DNA of 64,000 nt from Ophiobolus disseminans (Eukaryota; Ascomycota; Dothideomycetes; Pleosporales; Phaeosphaeriaceae), in NCBI GenBank assembly GCA_010093685.1, contig MU006228.1, positions 1,008,166-1,072,165 of the forward strand, given 5' to 3'. A model generated the notes under the pieces. It was not told where the DNA came from and made no database searches. It saw nothing but the letters and a program-made list of their open reading frames with translations. Positions 1-10,728 of this stretch are shown one piece after another. How positions within the stretch are numbered: the stretch's first letter is position 1; each line of letters starts with the position of its first letter. Position numbers and translations under genes: made by a program.

Positions 1-277
1 GCACATAGCTAAGCGTTGGGGCAAATCCTCGCGCATCAAGCCTCTTTATGTTTTGTATAATTGTCTCCTCTTCATGCCTAGTAAGCTTTGATGAGTTGGG
101 GTGGGAATCGCGTCGTGAGGTGGTTTTGGCGCGTCGGTCTTGGAGGGTTGCTCGAGGCACGTCATAGATAGCAGCAGCGCGCCGTTGGCTTATTGTCGCG
201 TCGGATTTAATAGCTTAGATAGCAAGGATAATCCTGTCCTCACAAGAGAGTAATTCAAGATCAGGTTGTTGAGACAT
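1..277 (-). mobile_element. Fot1/pogo-type (Tc1-mariner) transposase, 5' end, broken
   Basis: Reading leftward from an ATG at 277-275 gives the N-terminal helix-turn-helix (psq-like) region of a Fot1/pogo-family DDE transposase. It begins MSQQPDLELLSCEDRIILAI, then an in-frame TAA (217-215), then AIKSDATISQRRAAAIYDVP, RATLQDRRAK and a segment ending LDARGFAPTLSYV at the window edge. The stop sits where glutamine is expected (LAIQAIK in relatives as I recall them), so CAA to TAA is the simplest explanation. The catalytic DDE part would lie outside the window. The element end (TIR) probably lies near 340-360, where GC-rich sequence ends in a TTTACGTTAA junction, but I cannot see the partner TIR. 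Family call is confident; element boundaries are not. Confidence 0.8.
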
Positions 278-355
278 TGGATGGAAGGTGGAATGGGGTG
301 TGGTCTTGGCAAAGGTGGCCGGTTTGCTTGCCCGGCCGACTCGCTTGCCGTTTAC

Positions 356-817
356 GTTAAACACACGGAAAGAAAGACAAATTATAAAAAACACGGAACA
401 TTATCCTCACAATATCCACCCCCCCCCCCCCCCCTGACGACTTCACGATTGGGTATGGAAAGTGGGTTGATGATAGACGAGCTGCACCTTAGATAATGAG
501 AGCGATCAGATACATAGATGTCTGCGCGGTGCTTGTATAGCTTACTTAGCTTGTGAGTGGGGTCGGGGTGGAGTGGATCGGGGATAGTGTGAGACGATGA
601 ATGAGCGTTGAATTTGAGTTGCGAGTCTGGTACAATCTGATTTGAACATAGCATTGAGTTGCATTGAATTGACTTGCATTCGATCTTGAGCTAATTGGGT
701 GGGGTATCAAAGGGGAGCATGAAAAGCACTTAGGAAAGAAAAGAAAATCTAAGGAAACTCCACACCACACCCCCGTGCAATGCCTTAACCGTAACTGCAT
801 TCACCCCCTCCTCCCCA
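356..817. other. Intergenic, with a 16-nt poly-C tract
   Basis: No gene seen. A run of 16 C residues occupies 419-434. The rest is unique sequence downstream (3') of the BTB gene. Confidence 0.5.
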
Positions 818-3773
818 TCACAAATTCCCAATAACAACCATAAACCTCAACTTGCCCTCGCCCCTAACACCCTTCTTCGCATCCTCTCCCGTCACACCCA
901 CACTCCCCTCATCCAGCATCAACGTGCTACTCTTCCATCCCCACGACTGGCTGAAATTGAACCGATCAGGCGCGGATTCATAAATACTGAGCATGCGGCC
1001 GCCCTTGGAGGGGGAGTAAATTTTGAAATACGTTTTGATGGTCGGACGGGCGTCGACGTAGGCGGGAAGGGCGGGAGTGAGGGAGCGGGATTTGCGCTGG
1101 GCGCGGGCGGGGAGGGAGGGGTTGGGGTAGGATTCGTCTTCGGAGGAGGAAGCGGAGGAGGCGTCTGAGAGGGTGTACATTGCGAGGGGAAAGGCGGGGG
1201 AGTCGGCGTCGGTGGGGGATGAGTTGGGGCCGTTGTTGAAGGGGAAGCTTGATGCTGTGGTAGAAATATGGGGCGTGTTGGCTGCGCTGCGGCGGCGGCT
1301 GAGGCTGTTGCTTGAGAAGAGTGGGTTCATAGAGCTTGCGGAGAGGTGCGCTGAGTCTGGGTCACCGCCGCTTCCGCTCGTGTCTTCTTCCGCGGCGGTG
1401 TCGTTGATCATGTCACGGGCGGTACGGCGGACGTGGCGACGTTCGCTGCGCATGAGTACTTCGCGCTCTAGTTGGCCAATGCGCTCGTCGACTGAGCCGT
1501 TATTTTGCTGGATGAGGTGGTTGCTGTGAGGGGCGTCGTCTGCTTCACGGTCTTTGGCACGATGAAGATAGACACCGAGTTGTACGTTCTTGGCTGAGCG
1601 GACCTTTTGAATGTAAATGTTCCAAAGAGAACCAGCATAAGAAACGGTCCTCGAGTAGACACGCTTCTTTTCCTTGAGGAAGCGCGGGTTGGGAAATTCT
1701 GCAGAGAAGCGGAATGGAGGATACTCAGAGTATGAGATGGGCTTGGGCTGACCCGCATTGCCTCCACCAGCAGAGAGGGGCCGCAACGACTGGTCCATTC
1801 GCGTGTTGGGATTGGTGAGCGTGGATGGAGTCGAAGCAAAGTCGGTCGCCCACTGCGCATCTTCCGGCTGTATTGACGCGGAGAGACGGGTCGCATGTCG
1901 TTGAAAGGAGGTTGATGTCGTCACAACAGGGTCGGCGCCATTTCCTAGCACAATGTTGCAGTCTGAACTAGGTATCCAAAACTTGCGGGGCTTTCCGTTC
2001 CCATCCCAGCTGTCAGAGTCGAGTTTGGACTCTTCAGCTGCAGATTCCTTCTGCTTGCCTTTGGTGGCCACCGCGGCTTCGCTTTGAGTGACCGACTGTG
2101 GTGCTTCCGGCTCGGGTGGTATCTGACATAAGCCTAACTCCTGTGCGGACTCATCCGTGTTGAGAACTCGCTGCCGAAGGCCAAGCTGCTGCCACAGCGC
2201 ATTGGAGACGACTCTTTCGGGCATTACTGGGAGACCGAACACGTCACGTGCGTTACGAATACATTCCAGCTGTTCATAGTCCATATGGATGTAGTGAATA
2301 CCCTCATCGAGCAACACGAGAATCCGCTCAACGTCGGGAGTGGTGTATAAAGCAAGCCACTCGCCTTGCACGTCTGACGATGCATGTCCCGTGAGCGCAT
2401 TTTGCCTGTACACACCATCAAATCGAACAGCCATGAGACGCAGGGAGTTGGGTGCTTGTGGGACAGGCTTCTGGCCTCGCTGCATCAGGCCAGCCTCGAC
2501 GGCGGCTTGGCGCAGTCTTCGATCGAGCAGTCGCTTGGTCAGTACCCATCTATCCCACTCGCTGTCGACAAAGAATCCGTCGGATCCGACGAGTTCGCGA
2601 ATGATGTCACCAGGCATGTCGTCCCAGTACTTCCGCGGCATCTCCCATCCACTCCTACTCAGCATAGCCTTGGCTGACTCGAGAATGCGATCACCTGACC
2701 TGCCATAGTAGTTGGTCGTGACGAGGCGGATGAGGAAGGCGAGGTTATCTGGGGCCATCTGACGGAGAATTGACTCAATTGCCGAGTCTATCAGATCCTG
2801 CATCTCCAGCCAGCAGCCTGTGGCGAAAAGTCCAACGGCCTCAACGTCCGACTCTTGTGAAATATCCACGCCGTACAGCTTCCGGATAGCCAGCTCGAAT
2901 GACGTTTGTGTGATGCTGTGGTCAATCTGCTCGGGGTGTAAGGTGACCTCCTTGTTCCGGCTCTCGATCCACGGTTCGGAGAGTGCGGTGGTGAAGAAGG
3001 GAGCACGGTCGAGGATGAGACGGTGAAGATTGTAGCGTTGGCCAAAGGCAATAAGAGTAATGTCAGAGTGCCGTCCTTCGAGTAGGCCGCGGGTGTAGAG
3101 GTGATCTGGCAAGGGTATGGCTGCATTGGACGCTGCAGAATTTTAGCATTGACCCTCCTTTATGAAGGAAGATGTTTATACCCCGCAAGTAAAGAGGACC
3201 AGTCGCATTGTTGTATGACGGGGGTTGAGAGATATTTGCGTTGTAGGACGGTGGCCGAGAGCCAGACATCATGGCGGTGTCGCTGAAGAGGTTGGACAAG
3301 GACGTCATGGTGGCCTGCTCTTGCCTCATAAGGTCAATGGTAGTGCGCTTCCTGCTCGTGTTCTCGAGGGGTGTGGTCGGGTCATCGCCGCTTTTCTGCG
3401 CCTCGGGGATCTGCGTGTGAAGCTGCACGATGGGCGGGTGCGAGTCTGACACCTTGAGCCTTGCCGTGCGTTTCATGTTGGCGATGGCTCCGAGGGACGG
3501 CATGGAGCGTGAGGGACTCGGTGATGCAAAGCTATTCACGTGGGCTCTGCCGCTGGCTGAAGGCACTTCGGACGACGCTGGGGGGAGGATGGGCGGCACA
3601 TGGGGGGAGAAGAGCGAGACACGGGGCGTGGTGCTTGAACTGCCAGCCTCTGTGTCTGCGAGTGAAGTAAAGGACCACGTCTCGCTGTGGGTAGGCGGGT
3701 CGCTCCTCTCGTGGCCTGCGTCGCCCTCGTGAGCGTCGGGCGTATTGCAGGCGTCCATCTTGAAGGCCGTCAT
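818..3773 (-). CDS. BTB/POZ domain protein (conserved fungal)
   Basis: Two exons, 3773-3182 and 3132-818, joined across a 49-nt intron (donor GTATAA, branch TGCTAAAA, acceptor TGCAG), giving about 968 aa. Splicing fuses PLYLR to ASNAAIPLPDHLYTRG in frame. Residues 1-200 are low-complexity, Ser/Pro-rich. A BTB fold follows (RGLLEGRHSDITLIAFGQRY, then HRLILDRAPFFTTALSEPW) with a BACK-like helical part (LFATGCWLEMQDLIDSAIES). The C-terminal half has a conserved block around YPPFRFSAEFPNPRFLKEKK and SLWNIYIQKVRSAKNVQLGV, resembling fungal relatives of germ-cell-less-like BTB proteins, split by a disordered insert. A Cul3-adaptor or scaffold role is inference. It diverges from COX15. Confidence 0.85.
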
Positions 3774-4132
3774 AGAGACATGGGGCCGATGTGGTGGGGT
3801 ATCAGACGGCGGCTCGTACTGCGCGGGAGCAAGAGTATCACAGAAACACAGATCATGTAGGAGATAAGAAGAATGGACGAGATAACGCAGAGGACGAAGG
3901 CGCGGTGAGCATCGTCACGAGTGTGCAGCCCGCTGGCAGACGAAGATGGCGTGCATGAGATCTACAGCGTGCTTGCCCGTGTGATGCCAACGTCCCGCCA
4001 GACGCAGGGTTCAACCGGCCCCGCCAATGGGCCGCCTCGGAACTGTCAAACCACCAAAAAAGTCACGGCATCACCATTGCTGCTGTTTTTCCCGCCTCAC
4101 ATTGCTGCTTTCTTTGACCTCACCTCGCCGTC
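3774..4132. promoter_or_regulatory. Shared divergent promoter of the BTB gene and COX15
   Basis: 359 bp separate the two start codons, and both genes read outward. It contains pyrimidine-rich stretches just upstream of the COX15 ATG (tttttcccgcctcac). No defined TATA box was recognised. Inferred from gene layout only. Confidence 0.45.
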
Positions 4133-5692
4133 ATGGCGTCCATATTCCAGTCGTTCCCGCAGCTGCGCACCGCTGCCCCGCGCCTCTCGAGACGGCTCTT
4201 CACGTGCAGACCGTGTCTCAATGCGCCCGTTCGGTCCGCCGTCGCTGCTTTCCGATGCTCTCCCACCCGGCCCTCTATGTCCATCTCGCAGTCGGTGAGG
4301 TGGAAGTCGACTCAGCCGCTGCGGAGTAGTTCAGCCATTGCCTCACCACACGCGGCAGGCACGATGCGGGCGGAAGGTGCCATCGGCGAGAGTCGGTCGA
4401 GCAGCTTCCCCAAGACGTCCTCGAAGAGCGTGGCCTACTGGCTGCTGGGGAGTGCGGCCAGCGTCTTCGGCATCGTTGTGTTTGGGGGCCTGACGCGCCT
4501 CACAGAGTCAGGGTAGGTGCGATGGGTCCATGTGGAAGGCACGACTGACCACGTCAGGTTGAGCATCACCGAATGGCGGCCCGTCACCGGCTCGCTGTGG
4601 CCCGGCAGCCAGGAGGAGTGGGAGAGTGAGTGGAACAAGTACAGGCTGTCGCCAGAGTTTGCGCAGCTCAACTCGACCATGACGCTGCCCGAGTTCAAGC
4701 AGATCTACTTCATGGAATGGGCGCATCGCTTGTGGGGCCGCGTTATTGGGGTCACATTCCTCCTGCCCACCGCCTACTTCATCGCGCGCAAACGAGTTGC
4801 GCCCTCAATGGCATGGAAGCTGGTCGGCATCTGCGGCATGATCGGCTTCCAGGGCGTCATCGGCTGGTGGATGGTCAAGAGCGGGCTCAAGGACGACCTC
4901 TTCGATCCCGGCAGCCACCCGCGTGTCAGCCAGTACCGTCTCACGGCACATCTCGGCGCTGCTTTTGCCGTCTACTGCTCCATGGTCCTGACCGGCCTCT
5001 CCATCCTCAAGGAACATCGCATCCTGGCCGATCCTGCAAAGGCTGCCGAGAAGATTAGGGCATTGCAGCACCCTGTTCTTCGTGTCTTCCGGGGTTCGGT
5101 CGCTGGTCTCACTCTTCTCGTTTTTGCGACCGCCTTGACCGGTGCTCTCGTTGCCGGACTTGACGCTGGCCTCATCTACAACGAGTTCCCCTGGATGGGT
5201 CTGGGCCTTACACCGCCGAAAAAGGAGTTGTTCGATCCCTTTTATAGCCATGTGCCAGATCAGTCTGACCTGTGGTGGCGTAACATGCTCGAGAACCCAT
5301 CCCTCGTGCAACTCGATCACCGCATCATGGCCACCACCACCTTTACAGCCATCATATCTCTCTTTGCATACACGCGCTTTTCCAGAGGCGTACGCACCAA
5401 ACTTCCCCACGACGCACAAAAGGGCGTTTTGGGAGTAGTACACCTTGTTTCATTGCAGGTTGCACTCGGCATCAGCACATTGATCTACATGGTTCCTACC
5501 TGGCTTGCCTCGGCACACCAAGCTGGTGCACTCGCGCTCTTGACTGGTGCAGTTGTACTGTACAGCCGCATCTCAATGCCTCGCCGCGCAATCCTGCGCC
5601 AGATCATGAAGCCGCAAGCGCCCCGAACCAATGCCACACCGCACATCAGCGCTCGTCTCGAGGCTGCAAACACGGTCAAGAAGACTTTGTAA
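4133..5692 (+). CDS. COX15: Heme A synthase COX15, mitochondrial
   Basis: Exons 4133-4512 and 4558-5692 joined over a 45-nt intron with branch CTGACC, giving 504 aa. Splicing restores the family signature RLTESG-LSITEWRPVTG. The enzyme oxidises the C8 methyl of heme O to heme A in the inner mitochondrial membrane for cytochrome c oxidase assembly. The first ~95 residues are Arg/Ser-rich with few acids, as expected of a mitochondrial presequence. Eight hydrophobic segments follow. Conserved haem-ligand histidines are visible in EWAHRLWG (H183), RLTAHLG (H258), QLDHRIMA (H381) and SAHQAGA (H447). A hydrophilic C-terminal tail ends in VKKTL. Length and motifs match intact orthologues. Confidence 0.97.
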
Positions 5693-6438
5693 GCCCCTTT
5701 TACAACAGCATTGCGGCGTTATAGAACTGTATATTATGTAGGTCTCGGTTACCGAGGTACCACAACCGTCCCCTTTCTTCGCTTAAACACATCTACAGTG
5801 TTCCTTTCTGTCATTTCCATCCTGCGCGAATCCAGACATCAAATCTCTGCTATTTGGCCTAGGCGCCAAGTCCGTCACGCGAGGTAGTCGTGAGACTACG
5901 ATAAGAGGGGCAAATTTCGCCTCTAGAACGCGCCAAGCTTCTCAAGCAAGGCTGGCTAAGCCGGGACGAGTTGGTGTCATCCTGCGTCCGGCATTCTTCA
6001 CACGCTATCTTGTCGGTAGCGCTATCTACGCCGCTTAATTATATACTGTTAGAAAATCCTGGCGTTTACAACGTCCGGTGCACCTTGAGATGTTTCATGT
6101 CATCATCCATTTCGTGATGATGGTGTGTGCGGAAGAAGTCCTTCATGTCAAACCCACGCGTCTTCCTCTACGAGGACAGCTAGTGGCACTAAAACGAGCG
6201 GTATAGATGTTGTTTTCGCAACGATTCGCAACGAATTCTTGGGGTTTTCACTAAGCCTGTCCTTGCCTGTGTTCGTCCAATCCCGCGCTGGATTGTACTA
6301 CCAAGGTGCTACCGCGGTACGACGACGGATTTGAGCTAGTGAACCCTCATTTCTAAACCGTCCCTTCTCGAGGGGATTACTTACTCCTGGGTTTGCGCCC
6401 TATCTCTCGTTGCCATCATCACATTCTCCCACTCGACA
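5693..6438. other. Intergenic, no gene seen
   Basis: 746 bp between COX15 and the GT8 gene. No ORF with recognisable motifs or splice-consistent structure. It presumably holds the COX15 3' UTR and the GT8 promoter. Confidence 0.5.
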
Positions 6439-7610
6439 ATGGTTCCGGCGCCACTCCGGTCAAAAGTCGTCCTCGTATGGGTTTTCATACTTGGCGCATT
6501 CCTGTTCTTCCTATTCGCACCGCTGCCAAACCAGATAGATGCTTACCGCGATGCAACCGTGGGGATTGTGAGTGGGGGAGGAGGTGTGGGAGACAAGGAG
6601 GTGGACGATGCACACGATGCGGTACCCGTCCATACAGTGCCACATCAATCACAATGGAAACCCACTGAACTGAAAGACCTCACGTCAAAATACGCATACG
6701 CCACCTTTCTTGCAGGAAACGACAAGGACGAGCATGACGATGTCTATCTTCTTGGCGCGCGCATACTTGCATATCAACTTCTTCACGCTCAAGGAACCAA
6801 AACCAACAACTCTATCCCTTTCGTTGTCATTGTAACTAAGACTGTGTCTCCAGCAAAGATGGAGCGCTTGCAGAAAGATGGCGCAGTCGTGGTTGTTGTC
6901 GACGACCTCGTTGCAGAGTGGATCGTCTTGAAGAGCCCGATCAATGCTCGCTTCAAAGATGTCATGACAAAGCTGCGTTTGTGGGAGTTGACTCAATTCG
7001 AGCGCATTTGCCTAATCGACGGAGACACTATTTTGATGGACAACATCGACGGAGTCTTCGACGACCCTGCAGTCAAGACCCAGCAGACTCAGAACAAGGC
7101 GGAAGCAATTAAGGACGACGAGGCACCGTTTCCCCACGAATATGCCTTCGCTTCCACCGCCGAGCCCAGTACGTTTTCCTTCCTCAGGCAAAACAAGTCG
7201 CTAACAACGCAGAAATTGTCCATGACTTCCCTCCCACAATCGAAAACAACGGCTACCGCTACGGCCCGAACTACCTCAACAGCGGCTTCATCGTCTTCCA
7301 GCCCTCGGCCGCCATGTTCAACTACTATACCTCTCTCCTCGACAAGGACGACCAGCGCTGGGGCGAGGCGCTGCCCGAACAAAATCTGCTCAACTGGGCG
7401 CACCGTCGGCCCCACGGCAATATGCCCTGGCAGACGCTGGACCGCATGTGGAATATACATTTCCCGACTGTGCGGGACATGGAGGCCGGTGTCAAGAGTC
7501 TGCACGAGAAATTCTGGAATCCTGAACACCAGGATTTGAAGCCGTATTTGGAGCGCGTTAGGGATAAGATGGTGGAGTACTTTGAGAAGAGGGATAAAGA
7601 GGGGTCGTGA
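6439..7610 (+). CDS. GT8-family glycosyltransferase, type II membrane
   Basis: Exons 6439-7168 and 7213-7610, with a 44-nt intron (GTACGT donor, GCTAAC branch), giving 375 aa. Residues 9-27 form a single hydrophobic signal anchor after a short basic N-terminus, so a Golgi/ER lumenal enzyme is expected. The catalytic region starts at KYAYATFLAGNDKD, and the metal-binding DxD motif is LIDGDTIL (D194-G195-D196). The second exon supplies GYRYGPNYLNSGFIVF, typical of glycogenin/GNT1-like fungal GT8 proteins. Without the intron the frame is lost, so the splice is well supported. Sugar donor and acceptor are unknown; an N-acetylglucosaminyltransferase-like (GNT1) role is the nearest guess. Confidence 0.9.
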
Positions 7611-8532
7611 AAGAAGCATGTTTCTTTAAACGATCAAGATATTTTTCTTGGGCGCTCACTCAGGCAGTATAGCGGAGGTAAAGATGAGAGGAAAAGAAAG
7701 GGACACGAGAGGAGTGCGACACTTCTGGATTATCGATCCTTTAGCGAGCGAGCGAGCGCTTTCTCTGGATTCTCAACTCTGGACATCGAGATGCACAACC
7801 TATGCTTCGAGCAAGCTCGGCAGATTCTAGCTCATGATTTCTCGACAAAAGCCGCTTCGCACCGTTTACGCTACCCATGGATGAATCCTCCGCATGAAGA
7901 CACAGTGAAAAACCCTTACGCCCTCATGCCGCTCAAGCATCCCTCAGGCACGCAATTACAGGGCGGATACAAAATCTCGGGTCTGGAAGCAATATTAGTT
8001 TCGAGCAGCCCGGTTTTCCTAATGCAGAATTTTCGAGCCGCTCGATATTTCTAATCTTAGTGTATGCAGTATTTTAATAAGATGTTCATTGCCAAGCGTT
8101 GTGAGTAGTGCGCAAGCACGAGAACTTAAACAGAACAAAGGAACGCAAGCAACAACAGAACAAAAAGAAACTAAGGGCAATTTCTTTGTGCTCTGCTTTT
8201 CCCCCTTCTTCGTCTACACTCCCACCCTCCACCCAACATTTGAATTCATTTGATCATGAAATGCTTATTCGCTCTACCCACTCTTTGGGCCTGTTTCAAA
8301 TTCCCCCCGAGTCCGCTATTCCGCTGATATGGCAACACATTCAAACACCCCTTCGGAGAAAGCTATCCACAACTGTGGTGTAGCTTTTCAGCTAGAACAT
8401 TTCCACAGCAAGGGCCCGCCTCGCATCATAAAAACACCAGCAGAAGATAGCGAGGTGTTTGCGTTGGTCTTGTCCTATAATCTCACTGCAAAAGTATAGC
8501 GAGCTCTATGCCTTGGGCGTTGGTAGAGGGGT
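7611..8532. other. Intergenic with a dispersed-repeat copy
   Basis: No supported gene in 920 bp. The only notable content is the repeat at about 7946-8060, listed separately, and a low-complexity pyrimidine stretch near 8200-8235. Confidence 0.5.
7946..8060 (+). repeat. Dispersed repeat, copy 1 (partner at 63.1 kb)
   Basis: This stretch aligns in the same orientation with 63099-63225. Both start with aggcacgcaat, both carry aatctc about 28 nt later, and both contain the perfectly shared block aattttcgagccgctcgat and an aatgcag motif. Most differences are C/T or G/A transitions. The CGAGC(C/G)GCTCG core is nearly palindromic. Function unknown; probably a decayed non-coding transposon fragment. 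Confidence 0.6.
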
Positions 8533-8976
8533 TTGAAAATATCCACTGAACCAGCTATAGAAAAGCTCGAACTTGAGAGAGTCGACAGGGATGCCTTCAT
8601 CAGAACCCTAAAGTACCGTGTGAGGCTTAAGAAAAGGGAGATAGAACATGGAAGCTCCGTCGCATCAGAGCAGATTAAAGAGCTTGAGGAGCTTACCAGG
8701 CAATTACACCGCAATCATAGTGATCGAAAGACGGTGCTAGAAGAGATTACAGGTTTGCAAACGGATCTAAAGAGAAGCTCAAAACTGTGGAAAGAGTCGT
8801 GGGTCTTGGTCGACAAGATACTGGTCTCTGTTTGCATGGAAGAGGAGCTCCTCAAACCGTATAGAAATGCCGCAGCGTCTGTCAATAACGATGACTCTGA
8901 TATACCGGGTTCTCGTGGGAGCCGCAATGCAACACCTAGGTTTCATCGCGCGTATAAAGGAGCAGAGAGATCTTGA
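8533..8976 (+). CDS. Hypothetical charged helical protein, start unresolved
   Basis: An open frame of about 147 codons with a charged, heptad-like composition (KLELERVDRDAFIRTLKYR, EQIKELEELTRQLHRNHSDR, LQTDLKRSSKLWKESW) suggesting a coiled coil. There is no in-frame ATG before a Met late in the frame, and a TAG closes the frame just upstream at 8524-8526. GGTAG there could be a splice acceptor, in which case a first exon lies upstream, but I could not find it. It may be a real 3' exon, a decayed gene or chance. No family recognised. Confidence 0.35.
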   Translation: MKISTEPAIEKLELERVDRDAFIRTLKYRVRLKKREIEHGSSVASEQIKELEELTRQLHRNHSDRKTVLEEITGLQTDLKRSSKLWKESWVLVDKILVSVCMEEELLKPYRNAAASVNNDDSDIPGSRGSRNATPRFHRAYKGAERS

Positions 8977-9722
8977 CGCCGCTTCATCGTCGCGCGGCCT
9001 CAGGAGCGCGACCGAAACTTTCTATTAAACACTTCTTTCAGAGATCGGTGGATGAGTGAGCTGAGAACGTAGACTGGAGCTTAGGATAGGTCGATGAATA
9101 GGACATCAAGACGTGATGCTGTAGTATCTGTAAGCTTGCATTGAAGGCTGTAACGACCCCAGGAATTGAAAGATCCGAGACCAGCGTCACCAAACATCAC
9201 CAAGGCTCCGATGGCTCATGGGGCTTCCTCTATTTAGCTCCGGATATTTGGCAAGAGGCGTTGCTGAGGTTTTCGATGGATGTGGCTCTCGGTAAGTCGT
9301 GAAAGCTGGAAAAAGATTAAGCCTAGCGACTACATTAACGAATATTAAACGTGTTCTAAATTCTAAAAACACTCTGTAGATAGACAGGATATCATTATTT
9401 TAATTCTGGCTTTCGTGACTTACCGAGAGTGTGGTGAGAAAAGGTTCTCGTTCCTCCCGGATTCGGCCATCGAAACTTATGTAATAGCCTTGGCGAAGTG
9501 AGGTGGTCAGCAGCCTGTGGCTGTGCGTCAGCCTTCTTATGATCGGACCACCAAAGTCATCAATCCTTATGCTGACATGCGTATTCGATCCTCTCCTCGA
9601 GATTTTGCAACAAAGCCCCGCTCCAAGCTTCCTTCCACAATCGCGGCACGCAGGAACGACTCCGCGTCAACACACTCGTTCAGTAATCTGCTCCACTCGC
9701 AATCTTTGTGAATCTCTCCAAT
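8977..9722. other. Intergenic containing a MITE
   Basis: No gene seen in this stretch. It contains the small inverted-repeat element listed at 9286-9429. Confidence 0.5.
9286..9429. mobile_element. MITE-like element, 144 bp, with TIRs and 5-bp TSD
   Basis: The left end ctctcggtaagtcgtgaaag and the right end ctttcgtgacttaccgagag are terminal inverted repeats over about 26 nt; the four mismatches are all transitions. The element is flanked on both sides by tgtgg (9281-9285 and 9430-9434), a 5-bp target-site duplication. The interior is AT-rich and has no coding capacity. Superfamily unassigned: a 5-bp TSD excludes TA-type mariner and the usual 3-, 8- or 9-bp classes. The TSD could be chance, but TIR and TSD abut exactly. 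Confidence 0.72.
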
Positions 9723-10151
9723 ATGCCCTCTGATAATACGGAAACCCCAGTCGCCCGCCCAGACCTCCGCGATGACGTAAACCTCGCAACCCCAAAAGAT
9801 CCCGCAATAGCACCCCAAGAACCACAATCAACCCAGGACTCACAAGCGGCCAAAGAATCGTATGACAACTACATCAAAAACCTGCCCCCGCCCTTCTGGG
9901 CGACCAAAACACCACAGACCAAAACCGCAAACGACGCGGCTAAAATCAACGCTGTATGTGCGCCCGTAACACCCGCGCAGCGCGACGAAGATGAGCGTCT
10001 GAAAACGATGTCCTGGCGCGAGCGGTGGCGTGATCGCAAGGCTGGACGAGAGAAGAACAAAGATGCTGATTTGAGACCTGTGGAAAGAGGGAGCCGGGCA
10101 CAGCTGAATGTCTTTGGGGTTAATACACAGGAGAAGAAGGGGAAGAGGTGA
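9723..10151 (+). CDS. Small conserved-looking hypothetical protein
   Basis: Single exon, 142 aa, starting at the ATG at 9723. The N-terminal half is Pro/Asp/Gln-rich and disordered. A more ordered segment reads KESYDNYIKNLPPPFWATKT, followed by a basic region SWRERWRDRKAGREKNKD and a lysine-rich tail ending EKKGKR. No signal peptide or membrane span. The basic helix and tail would suit nuclear localisation or nucleic-acid binding, which is only inference. I do not recognise a family. Confidence 0.6.
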   Translation: MPSDNTETPVARPDLRDDVNLATPKDPAIAPQEPQSTQDSQAAKESYDNYIKNLPPPFWATKTPQTKTANDAAKINAVCAPVTPAQRDEDERLKTMSWRERWRDRKAGREKNKDADLRPVERGSRAQLNVFGVNTQEKKGKR

Positions 10152-10728
10152 CATGTTTAGACGGGAAATGGGTTGGAGATTGGCGTTGGATAGTATATGA
10201 GTACGAGAGGAAATGAATAGCGGTGGTGTGACGAGTATTCCTGTGCTGCTGTTGTGACGAGCTTATTGAACACTCGAGTGCCGATGAAGTGTCATCGACC
10301 GCATGATTTGCACCTACTGCCGGAACAACTCTCCCAGACTTCTCTATTCCCCAGGAGTTTTGTTAGGCAAGTAGCTTAATACGGATACCATTTTGACCTT
10401 CTGATGCAGGAGTGTCGAGCGACACTGTGTCTCACGGGTCACAATAAGTGACCTTGGGTAGTCTACTACTCCAGGCTGCACCAGTATCTAGATGGCGCTG
10501 TTCGCACATGCTGACTCGCGCTCGATGCGGGACGGCATTGCGGGGAAGACTCCATGGCCAATCGCGTTTACGCGCTTCGTGTGTAGTGTACCGCTTTTGG
10601 CCGCATCGAGCATACCCATGACGAAGGTAAATAGTTAGAATATTGTGAAGCAATCCATCTTTCAAGTTACTATATCTTTTATCAATTATCCATTAACATA
10701 AGGAAGTTACGTTTTTGACTGCCTCGCC
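10152..10728. other. Intergenic, no gene seen
   Basis: 577 bp. AT-rich just upstream of the SDR gene (around 10670-10710), consistent with a promoter. Nothing else recognised. Confidence 0.45.

Noticed and set aside
1173..1529. Long open frames antisense to the BTB gene (also near 2340-2700 and 3430-3730)
   Set aside because: They mirror GC-rich coding sequence, have no family motifs and conflict with the well-supported BTB gene on the other strand.
4805..5443. Antisense frame of about 212 codons over COX15
   Set aside because: Shadow of a conserved gene whose catalytic histidines are all accounted for on the plus strand.
9503..9733. Short plus-strand frames upstream of the 142-aa gene
   Set aside because: No ATG, overlapping frames with no motif, and they run into the real start at 9723.
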